Shown here: piece after piece, positions 13,901-25,500 of the stretch
Layout of the letters: every line of letters starts with the position of its first letter
Position numbering within the stretch: position 1 is the first letter of the stretch
Notes under the pieces: model-generated
Told to the model about the DNA's origin: nothing
Database searches by the model: none
Seen by the model: the letters and a program-made list of their open reading frames with translations, nothing else
Program-made: the position numbers and the translations under genes
Assembly: GCA_037176705.1 (NCBI GenBank)
Contig: CM073887.1
Location: forward strand, 86,004,348 to 86,068,347
DNA length: 64,000 nt
Direction: 5' to 3'
DNA from: Molossus alvarezi
Taxonomy: Eukaryota; Chordata; Mammalia; Chiroptera; Molossidae

Positions 13901-16900
13901 CTGGATATTAATCCCTTATCAGTTATATGATTTACAAGTATTTTATCCCATTCTGTGGATTTTTATTCTGTTAATAGCATCTTTTGGTTTATAAAAGCTT
14001 ATGTATATTCAATTATTTTTAATTTTTATGAAGTTTAATTCATCTCCTTTTATCACCTGTGCCTTTGGTGCCATAGCCAAGAAATCACTGCCAAATTTAG
14101 TGTTGTGAAGCTTTTTACTTATGTTTTCTTCTAAGAGTTTATAGTTTTAGGTCTTTAGATCTTTGATCCATTTTTGAGTTAATTTTTGTATATGGTGTTA
14201 GTTAAAGTCCTACTTCATTGTTCTGTATGTAGTTACTCAGTTTTCCCAGCACCGCTGGTTGAAAGACTGTCCTTTCTCCACTGAATAATCTTGGCACCCT
14301 TGTCAGAATCATTTGGCTATGGTTTATTTCTGGGATCTGCATTCTATTCCATTGGTCTATATAATTGTTTTTATGCCAGTAGCACACTGTTTTGATTAGT
14401 GTAGCTTTCTAGTAAGTTTTGAAATCAGGAATGAAAGTCTCCAGCTTTGTCCTTCTTTTTCAAGATTGTTTTGACTATTTAGTTACTTGAGATTCCATAT
14501 GCATTTGAGGATAGGTTTTTGCTTTTGTTTTGTTTTTTAATTTCTACAACAACAACAACAACAAAAGGCCATTGGGGTTTTTATAAGAATTGTATTGAAT
14601 TTATAAGTTACTTTGGATAATATTAACATCTTAACAATATCAAGTCTTCCAATCCATGAACCTGGAATGTGTTTCCATTTATGTCTTCTTTAATTTCTTT
14701 CAACAATGTTTTTTAGTTTTAATTGTATAAGTCTTTTCACTTCCTTGGTTAAGTTAATTACCAAGTATTCTTTTTCTTTTTGATGCAAATTGGATTGTTT
14801 TCTTAATTTCATTTTCTGATTGTTCATTGTCAGTGTATAGAAATGCAACCGCTTTGTCTGTGTTTATACCTTGCTATTTTGCTGAATTCATTTATTCTGA
14901 CAGTTTTTAAAATAAATTCTTTAGGGTTTTCTACATATAAGATTATATCATTTGTGAACAAAAAAATTTTACTTCTTCCTTTCTGAGTTAGATGCTTTTT
15001 GAGTTCCTTAATTTGGTTTTCTAGTATTTTGTTGAGGATTTTTACATCAATGTTCATTAGGGAAATTGGTCCGTAGTTTTGTTTTTGTTTGTTTTGTTGT
15101 TGTAGTACTTTTGTCTGGCTTTGGTATCAGGAAAATACTGGTCTCATAGAATGAGTCCCAAAGTCTTCCTTCACTTCAGTTCTTTGGAAAATTTGAGGAT
15201 TGGTGTTAGTTCTTTTTTTTTTTTTAATCCTCACCTGAGGACATTTTTCCAGTTTTTGTTCAGATAGAGTGGGAGGGAGAGAGAGGAAGAGAGGGAGAGA
15301 AATATTGAAGTGAAACGGACACATCGAGTGGCTGCCTCCGCATGCACGACCCAACCAGGGCCAGGGACAAACTGCAACCGAGGTACATGCCTTAGTGGGA
15401 ACCATACCCAGGTCTCTCTGGACCACAGGCCGATGCTTTAACCGCTGAGGCAAACTGGCCCGGGCTGGTGTTATTTCTTTAAATGTTTGGTAGAATTTAT
15501 CAATGAAGCCATAAAGTCCAAGGCTTTTCTTGGTTGGGATATTTTGATAGGGATTAAGTCTGCTTAATAGTTATTAGGTGTGTTTAGGATTTCTCTTTCT
15601 TTGTGATTCAGTTTTGGTAGGTTTTACGTTTATAGGAATTGGTTCATTTCATATCCAATTTGTTAGCGTTTGGTTGTTCATAGTATTTTTTTAGTCCTCT
15701 TTATGTCTGTAACATTAGTTGTAATGTTCTCACTTTGTTTTGATTTTTTAGTTGTCTCTTTTTTTTCTTTTTTTCTTAGTCCATCAAGCTTTAAAGGTTT
15801 GTCAGTTTTGTTGATCTTTTCAAGGAACCAACTTCTGGTTTTGTTGATTTTCTTAGTTATTTTTCTATTCTTTATCTCACTTATCCCTCTCTAATGTATT
15901 ATTTTCATCCTTCTGGTAGCCTTTCCTAGTTCATTAAGTTGTAAAGTTAGGTTGTTAATTTGAGATCTTTCTTTCTTTCTTTCTTTTCTTTCTTTCCTTC
16001 CTTCCTTCCTTCCTTCCTTCCTTCCTTCCTTCCTTCCTTCCTTCCTTTCCTCCCTTCCTCCCTTCCTTCCTTCCTTCCTTCCTTCCTTCCTTCCTTCCTT
16101 CCTTCCTTCCTTCTTTCTTTTCTCTTCTCTTCTCTTCTCTTCTCTTCTCTTCTCTTCTCTTCTCTTCTCTTCTCTTCTCTTTTCTCTTTTCTTTTCTCTT
16201 CTCTTCTCTTCTCTTCTCTTCTCTTCTCTTCTCTTCTCTTCTCTTTCTTTTCTCTTCTCTTCTCTTCTCTTCTCTTCTCTTCTCTTCTCTTCTCTTCTCT
16301 TCTCTTCTCTTCTCTTCTCTTCTCTTCTCTTCTTTTCTTTTCTTTTCTTTTCTTTTCTTTTCTTTTCTTTTCTTCGTGCCTGTAGCTATTGATTTCCTTC
16401 AGTAGCACTGCTTTCACCGTGGCCCATCGGTTTCATGATGTTGTGTTTTCATTTCCGTTTCTCTCAGTTTCTCTGTGATTTCTTCTTTGGTCCATTGGTT
16501 GTTTATGTTGTTTCGTTTTCCACAAGTTTGTGAATTTTCCAGTTTTCCTTCTGTTGTTGATTTCTAGCTTCATCCCACTATGGTCAGAGAAGATACTTTG
16601 TATGCTATCTATCTTTTAGGACATGAATATCTTTGGGGAGGGGCATTATTATCCTGCTGCAGCCACTAGTTTCTATCCAGTAGTCTATAGTGAAGCTAGG
16701 AGTTCCCCCTTGATCTCTCTTCACCACTTGACCACATCAGCAAGCCCTATCAGTTACTCAAATCGATCATTTTCTTTCCATGCCCACCCTGACCCCTAAC
16801 CAGGCCACTCCCTGTGGCATCATTCTGTTTTGTTTCCTAAGGACTGTCACTTACCACTATCTGAATTTTCTTATTTGTTCACATGTATGCTTTTTTTAAT

Positions 16901-19900
16901 CCTCACCTAAGGATATTTTTCCATTTATCTTCAGATAGAGTGTGAGGGAGAGAGGAACATTGACGTGACAGAGACACATTAACTTCTTGTCTCCCGCATG
17001 ACCCTGAACAGGGCCGGGAGCGAACCACAACTAAGGTATGTGTCCTTGACTGGAATCGAACCCATGACTCATTGGTCTGCAGGCTGACACTCTAACCACA
17101 GCCAAACCAGCCAGGGCCACATGCATGCTTTTTATATTGTCTATCTCCATTGTTAATTCTAGAAGGCAGGGATCATTTTACTCAGAGCTATCTGTAGTAA
17201 CTGAAACAGAGTCTGGCACACAGGATGTAACAAAGACTTTCTGAGTAAATTTTAATTAAGGAAAGATGGTTCATATTTGTATAGTGATTAGTATGAGCCA
17301 GTGCATTAAATATACTCATTAAATAAATCCTCACAATACTCTATAGAATGTGTATCACTAATTTCCCAATTTTTAGAATCAGATAATAAAGGAACAGAGT
17401 TTAAGTTTCTTTTCCAAGGTCACATATCTAAAAAACTATGATCCTGGACTTAAACCCAAGCAGCGCAGCCATAGTAGCTGGTTCCTGCTCTCTCCTTTTC
17501 ACTTTTTCTTCTGTTATCATTGCCCTCCATGCAACACTTGTGATTTTTTTTTTTTAAGAATTTTTAAAAAATCTTTATTGTTGAATGTATTACAGATGTT
17601 CCTCATTTTCCCCCTATTGACCCCCCCCACTCCCATCCCCCTCCCACCTTTTCCCACACTATTGTCTGTGTCCATTGGTTATGCATATAAGTTCTTTGGT
17701 TTATTTCTTCCCACCCCCAACCCCTTTCCCTTTGAGGTTTGTTAGTCTAGCAATGAATTTGTACTTCTTAATCCCTTCACCTTTTTCACCCATTCCCCCA
17801 ACCTCCCTCCCATCTGGCAACCAACAAAATGTTCTCTGTATCTATGAGAATGTTTCTGTTCTGCTTGTTCATTTTGTTTGTAGATTCCATTGTCAATAGA
17901 TATGTATTCATTGCCATTTTGTTTGTTCATATATTTTATCTTTTTCTTCAAAAAGACCTTCATCATTTCATATAATAACGGTTTGGTGGTGATGAACTCC
18001 TTTAGCTTTTCCTTGTCTGGGAAACTCTTTATATGGCCATCGATTCTAAATGACAGCTTTGGAGGATAGAGTAATCTTGGTTGTAAGTTCTTGCTTTTCA
18101 TCACTCTGAATATTTTTTGCCACTCCCTTCTGGCCTGCAAAGTTTCTTTTGAGAAATCAGCTGACAGCCTTATGAGAACTCCCTTGCAGGTAACTAACTG
18201 CTTTTCTCTTGCTACTTTTAAGATTCTCTCTTTGTCTTGAACCTTTTGCATTTTGATGATGATGTTCTTGCTGTGGGCCTCTTGGGGTTCATCTTGTTTG
18301 GGACTGTCTGTGCTTCCTGGACTTGTATGTCCGTTTCCTTTACCAAGTTAGGAAAGTTTTCTGCCATTATTGTTTCAAACAGGTTTTCAATTTCTTGTTC
18401 TCTCTCTTCTCCTTCTGGCACCCCCAAGATGCGAATGTTGGCATGCTTGAAGTTATCCCAGAGGCTCCTTACACTATCCTCATTTTTTTGGATTCTTTTT
18501 TTTTTTTTATTCTGATTGGGTGTTCTTCACTTCCTTATATTCCAAATCGATGGTTTGCCTCTTGGATTTACGTACTGTACTATTGAATCTGTGTAAATTA
18601 TTTTTTATTTCAGTTAATGCCTCCTTCATTTCTAACTGTGCATCCATCATTTCTGACTGGTCCTTTTTTATGCTCTTGAGGCCCTCCCTAAGTTCACTGA
18701 GGTTCTCACTAAGTTCATTGAGCATCCTTATAAGCAGTATTTTGAACTCAGCATCTGTTAGGTTGCTTATCTCCATTTCACTTAGTTCTTTTCTTGGGGT
18801 TTTGTTCTGTTCTTTCATTTGGGACCTGTTTCTTTGTCTCTTCATTTTGGCTGCCTCCCTGTGTTTGTTTCTGTGTATTATTTAACGAGAGGTATGGGCT
18901 ACTTCAGACCAGATGCTGCTTGTTTGAAAGACTTTAGGAAAACCTTGAGCAGGATCCAAGACAGGCCAATCCTATGGTTAAGCAACTGGCAAGAGCTTGG
19001 GTGGGCCTGAAAGTTGGGTGGGGCGGGGCCTCAGGGAATCACCAGGGTGGGGCAACCAGTGTGAGTCAGGTTGCTGGAGTCCCAGATATGGCTTCTGTCT
19101 GCTGCCCCAGGGAAGGGCTCACCAAAGGAACAAAGGCCTCTGACAGCACCTTTGTCTTAGAGAAAGCCCCCTCTCCAGCCCTCACTCCAATGCCAAACAG
19201 CTCAGTTCTTCCCTGTATGGTGCCCCTCGAGCTGCCTCCCCTCCGAGCTTAGAGGGAGAGAGTCCGATAAGTCCGTGCGCGGGCCCTTTAGGGAGCTGCC
19301 TGGGGCTCCAGCCGCGTCAGCTTCCCTGAGCCTCAGTTCCCGCTGGTTTTTCCCACCAGAAGTGATGGGGACTTCTCTTCCTGGCACTGGAACCCTGAGC
19401 GGGGCACCTGGTATGGGACAGGGACCCCTCAGTCCTCAGGGAGGACCTTCCCAGCCAAGGTATCCTCCTGATTTTTAATTGCCACATGTGGGTGTGGGAC
19501 CAGCCTGTAGCACCTCCGCCCCTCCTACCAGTCTTGATGTGGTTGCTGCTTTAATTTCATAGTTGTGGAACTTCCATTCAGCTTGATTTCAGGTGGTTCT
19601 GAATGATCGTTGTTCTCTAGTTTAGTTGTAACTTTTATGTGGTTGTGGGAGGACCCGATACCGTGTTTACCTATGCCGCCATCTTGACTGGAAGTCTCAG
19701 ATCCTTGTTTTTCATGACCTTGATTACTTCATAGAGATTAATTTAAATAATATTTAGAAAGATTACTGGCTTAAGTTATCAAACATTTTCTTGGAATTAT
19801 GACAAAAGCCTTTGATGAACATGTAACTGACTTTTGAAACAGAATTCAGTTATATGGGAGAGTCTAAAATTTTTAATTTAAAAATTTAAATCATTTGGGA

Positions 19901-22515
19901 AAAAAGTAATATATCTTTAATTTAAAATGGCAATGATGACGTCTCATTTCCATGTCATGTCTTATTTAAGTAGTAGCAGAGATTCGTTCAAAAAGAAATA
20001 GAGCAAAAGAATGTGGGTAAACAAACTTATTCAGTAAAGTCCCATACAAATGAGGGTTGTTTATGGGTGAGAATTTGCATTTATCTTTCATTTTTGTACA
20101 CAGCAAACCACAAACTAGGGATGTATAAAGATCTTGTTCTGTTTTTAAGACCAATATATTATTTTTGAAATTTCTTATAATGAATATAATCCTGTCATTT
20201 TTTTAAAAATCCTCACCCAAGGATATGCTTTATATTGATTTGAGAGAGAAGGCAGGAGGAGGAGAGAGAAACATTAATCTGTTACCTCCTGCATGTACTC
20301 TGACCAGAATCAAACCCATGACCTTTCGTTGTATGAGATGATGCTCCAACCAACTGAGCCACCCAGCCAGGGCTATCCCTGTCATTTTGATTTGTTACTT
20401 AACATGCTATTTAATGATGTTTCTTTAACAGCACACTTTCCTGAGTGGCACAGGCAATATGGAGCATGTGAAAGATATGATGCCAGCCGTCACATTCTTT
20501 GTAGGATCATTGAATAGACAACACAGACACACACAGCCTTAAAATAAGAATATATTAAAGAGGATTAAGGACCAAAATAAGGGTTCCAGACATTGAATGT
20601 CCAAAGGAGTTTGGAGGTCAAGATAAATACGGCCACATAGGTAGGACAGTTTCAGGAGAGAAGGAGGGCTGTGGCATTTGCTGTGATATTAAACTTTCCC
20701 AGTGAGGACATGCCCCATATTTTAGGTCAGGGAGTTCACCTATTGATTTAGAAATGAATGAGTACTTTTAATGAAGTCACGTGACATGGGTATTGACTAA
20801 TACTGCTTACTGATTAATTTTAATAATTTTTTTGAAACTCTTTACAGCTCTCCGAGACACTGGGAAGCAGTCTATCAATAGTGACTGGAAGATTGAACAC
20901 TCTGGAGCCTTCACCTTAGCAGGAACTACTGTCCATTACATAAGACGAGGCCTCTGGGAGAAGATCTCCGCCAAAGGTCCTACTACATCGCCGTTACACC
21001 TCCTGGTATGAGGGGAAAGTCGATAACGTTGCATAATCAGCTCCCTATGGCAAAGGACGTTCATACCGTGCCTCTCTAATCTCTTTTCCCAATTTGAAAT
21101 ATCAGGTAGACATTTAAAATCATTTCAGAGGTAGATTTTTTAGGGATTTTAAAAATGTGTGTTCATGTGTGATATATGAAAATGGAAATTATTATGAAAG
21201 GAACAAAATTTTACAGGGACCCACAGACTCAAAGTAGAGGTGAATTACAGTCAACAAAAAACTTTTTTGTAAAAGCATACATTTACTAACTAGAGTGGAT
21301 GTCTCTGAAGAGAGTGCTATAATATGGTAAATCATAGCATTGTATACATCTGTGAAATGGGCCCAGTCTGAATCTGTATAAAATGGCTTTGATAAAGTGG
21401 TACTGTTTCTGGAGAAAATATTTGGTAAATATATCGAACAGTGCTTCCAATTACTCTGTTCTGTTTTCTTACTAAGTTAATCGATTCCTGTAAAGAATTA
21501 TGACTATTGGAATGTTTAGGATAAATTTCTTTACCATGTAATAAAAGACTAGGTATGAGGCAGGACAGAGTTTGGAGTGAAAGAAGCAGGACAGCGGGGG
21601 CCCTGCACCCAAACTGGTGGCCAGTTGAAATGCCCACCTCGACCTTCATCACTGCAATCAGTGCTAACGGCGCAGGAGCCAGAGGATTGACTGCACAGCT
21701 GGCGTGTTTTCCGTCCCAGCGACAAAGTCGAAAATTCAGACACTTCAACACCTCTTTAAGTCTACACATAAAAACAACTTTAAACATGATCAGCTGACTC
21801 TTTATTTGGAGTGTGGTATGCCACATTATTTAATATCACCACACAATTTAAATTGAATTTATCTTCAATGGAGACATCTGTGTTATTAGACTAGGAGCTA
21901 GAGGTTCAAATCACGTATTGGCCTGTTTGCTTTTCCTACTTTAATGTGCCTGCAAAGCACCCAGGGTTCTTCTTAAAATGCACACTCTGATTCATTTGCA
22001 TTTCTTACCAGCTCCCAGGTGATGCTACCACCACTAGTCCATGGACCACATTTAAAATAACAGTGTTTCTAGAACTGCAATCAGTAGGTTTTACCAACAG
22101 GAATAAAGGAAGCAAGAGGAGTTGCATGGGGACCTTCTGTTCCAAATCTTGATGATGATGATGATGAAGATGGTGATGATGATGATTCATTTAGTGCTGA
22201 ATCAGACATTGTCCAAAGTGCTTAATGTTCATTATAGCATTTAACCCTCACAGTAACCCTGTGTAATATGTATTATTATTACTCCATTTTACTCAACAAT
22301 AAATATGGAAAGGCTAAGTAATGTGCACATTGTCTCCTAATAAGTTATTTAGCTGAGAATAAGCCACATATTAATTAATCTACTATACTGCCCCTCCTGA
22401 TAAGCAATTATTATTCATTTTAATAACATTTAAAATTATTAATTTTAAATTCTACTGAGCCCCAATTTATAATAATTATTAATTATTAATAATTAATAAT
22501 AAGCTTAGATCTAAG

Positions 22516-22557
<42 letters not shown>

Positions 22558-25500
22558 TTTTTGGTTAATCCTCACCCAAGGATATTTTTCATTGATTTTT
22601 AACTAGAATGTAAATTAGGGAGGAAGAGAAACACATCGCTGTGAAAGGGACACATTGATTGGTTGCCTCCAACACGACCTTGGCAGGGCCTGGGATCGAA
22701 CCCACAACACAGGTACATGCTCTTGACTGGGATGAAACCCACAATCCATCTGTCCTTGGGCTGACACTCTAACCGCTGAACCAAACCAGCCAGGGCAGAT
22801 CTAAGCTCTTTCTACCAGACAGCCTTGGATTGTAAGTGTATGTATACTTTGAATAATTATTCATGTCCCCACAATTTCTTTGGATCCTATTATTTCATTT
22901 GAAGGGGAAATCTTCACTGTGTGCTGTGTGCCATCTGGAGAGAGGGGAAAATATGACTAAACAAACATTGTATGCCCAATATCTGCCTCTTTCCATAATT
23001 GGATCAGTTATTTTTTTATTTTATTTTTTATTTAATTACAGTTGACATACAATATTAATTAGTCTCAGGTTTACAGCATAGTGATTAGGTATTTATAAAC
23101 CTTACCAAGTGTTCACCCTGGGGTCACTTAAAATAACAACATTCCCAACAACAAATATTTTTAATGATTGGATTGCAGGAAATGCCAGCCTTATATGAAT
23201 GTAACCTACATTTTTTTATGGAACAAGACCAAAGCTCTTTTACTGAGTCTCTAATTCAAAATCTTAAAACATTCGATGTGAGACCTCAGTGCTGGGTAGA
23301 GAGTTTCCTTGCTACAGAATTCTTAATCTGACTGGTAATTACCAAGGTTTTTCCTGGAAGCATGAAACATAATTAAAGTCAGTGAACTATGTCTAAAAGA
23401 AGGCATTTGTGTGACCTGGATTTATTCAGTAATCCAACAGAAACTGCACTTCTAAGATATTTTTCTTTGATGACTATTACAGATTGAAAGCCAGTACTGC
23501 ATTTTGAAAGGCAATACCTTCTGCCATGCTTCAACTGTAACACGGTCACACTTTCCTTCTTGCAAAAACGTGTTGCCAACTGCAAATGGTTTCAGAAGGA
23601 GCTGATGGTTTTGTAGCCAAGGTCTCTATTTTAAATGGCATTATTTATTCAAGGACAATCTAAAGTTCTATTAATGAAAAGGTAGTTTTTAAGGAAAAAT
23701 AGACCCGTAACCCATTTAATTTATTAAATGGGTTTTCATTTAATTAAATACGTTGGCAAGTAGCTATTATTTATATGTTCATTTCATTTATTTAAAAACT
23801 GTGTAATAAACAGAGTCATTAAGAAAAAGAGAACCCAAATAAATAAAATCAGAAATGAAAGAGAAGTAACAACTGATACTGCAGAAATACAACGGATTAT
23901 AAATATATATATATATATATATTACAGGCCCTGGCCATGTAGCTCAGTTGGTTAGAGTGTCATCCCAATACACCAAGGTTGCGGGTTCAGTCTCTGGTCA
24001 CAAGAATCAACCAATGAATGCAGAAATAAGTGGAACAACAAGTCAATGTTTCTCTTTCTCCCTACCTCTTTCTAAAATCAATTTTTTAATAAAGAAAATA
24101 TTATGAACAACTATATGCCAACAAATTGGACAATCTGAAAGAAATGGATAAATTCTTAGAAACATAGTCTTCCAAAACTGAATCAAGAAGAAATAGATCT
24201 GAACAGACTGATTACAACTAAGGAAACTGAAGCAGTAATCAAAAACTTCCCAGCAAACAAAAGTCCTGGACCAGATGGCTTCATAGGTAAATTTTTACCA
24301 AACATTCAAAGAAGAACTAACATTGTATCCTTATCAAATTATTCTAAAAAATTCAAGAGGAGAGAAGACTCCTAAGTTTTTTTGTGAGGCTAGCATTATC
24401 CTCATTCCAAAATCAAATAAAGACACTATAAAGAAAGAAAACTGTAGGCCGATATCCCTGGTAAATATAGATGCAGAAATTCTCAACAAAATATTAACAA
24501 GCTGAATCCAGCAATACATTTAAAAAATCATACACCATGGTCAAATGGGCTTCATTCCAAGGATGCAAGGTTGGTACACTATCTGCAAATCAGTTAATGT
24601 GATATGCCACATAAACATAATGAAGGATAAGCATTGTATTATTATATCAATAGGTGAAGGAAAAAGTATTTGACAAAATCCAGCACCCATTTATGATAAA
24701 AACACTCAGAAAAAATGGGAATAGAAGAAACATACCTCAACATAATAAAGGCCATATATGACAAACTCACAGCTAACATCCTCAATGACAAAAACTAAAA
24801 ACATGTTTCTTAAGGTCAGAATCAAGACAGGGATGTCTGCTTTCACCACGCTTATTCAACATAGTACTGGAAGTCCTAGCCACAGTAATCAGACAAGAAG
24901 ATGAAATGAAAGGCATCTAAATTGGAAAGGAAAAAGTAAACTGTCTTATTTGTAGATGACATAATATTGTATATAGAGAAATCTACAGTCCACCAAAAAA
25001 CTACTAGAACTGATAAATTGAGTAAAGTAGCAGAATACAAAATTAACTTTCAGAAATTGGTTGCACTTTTATATACCAATAATGAGCTAACAGAAAGAGA
25101 AACTAAGAAAACAATGCTATTTACAAATGAATAAAAAGAATAGGAAAATACCTAGGAATAAACTTAATCAAGGAGGTAAAAGAGCTGTACTCAGAAAATT
25201 ATAAGACTTTGAAGAAAGAAATCAAAGAAGATACTAATAAATAGAGGCATATACTGTGCTTATCTTTATGAAGAATTAACATTAAAATGTCCATACTATT
25301 CCAATAATACTGTAATAACTATATATGAGGCCAGGTGGGACCTGGAAATGTCAGGGGGAGTGTGTAATTGTCTAACTACTATGCTGTACACCTGAAACTA
25401 ATATAAAATAATGTTAAATATAAACTGTAATTGAAAATAAAGATTTTTTTAAATGCTAAAAAAAAGTCCATACTACCCAGAGCAATCTATAGAGTCCTAT

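Larger units (their letters stand above)
12845..16617 (-). mobile_element. Antisense L1: 3' UTR and part of ORF2, decayed
   Basis: At the left is an L1 3' UTR in antisense (ACAACCACTACCATCCATCT, ATTGTGAATAATGCTGCTG). Rightwards comes ORF2 text, including the reverse transcriptase active-site region near 14940-15000, read on the minus strand as [14 protein letters not shown] (a degraded F/YADD box). Many stops break it. Two SINEs (about 13660-13833 and 15209-15466) and a large microsatellite (15965-16375) interrupt it. L1 text resumes at 16380 and ends near 16617. Confidence 0.85.
17545..19696 (-). mobile_element. Half-LINE (HAL1-like), copy 1, near full length, decayed
   Basis: Read on the minus strand, this has an L1-type 5' UTR starting GACTTCCAGTCAAGATGGCG at 19696, a GC-rich leader of about 0.85 kb, an L1 ORF1 (about 18847 to 17930) and then directly an L1 3' UTR and A-rich tail at 17545-17575. 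No ORF2 lies between ORF1 and the 3' UTR. That structure defines half-LINEs, which depend on L1 ORF2 protein supplied in trans. ORF1 is broken into three frames. No convincing target duplication was found. Confidence 0.85.

Noticed and set aside
15947..16417. Long open frames on both strands (156 and 141 codons)
   Set aside because: They are translations of the pyrimidine microsatellite, which has no stops in either strand by composition.
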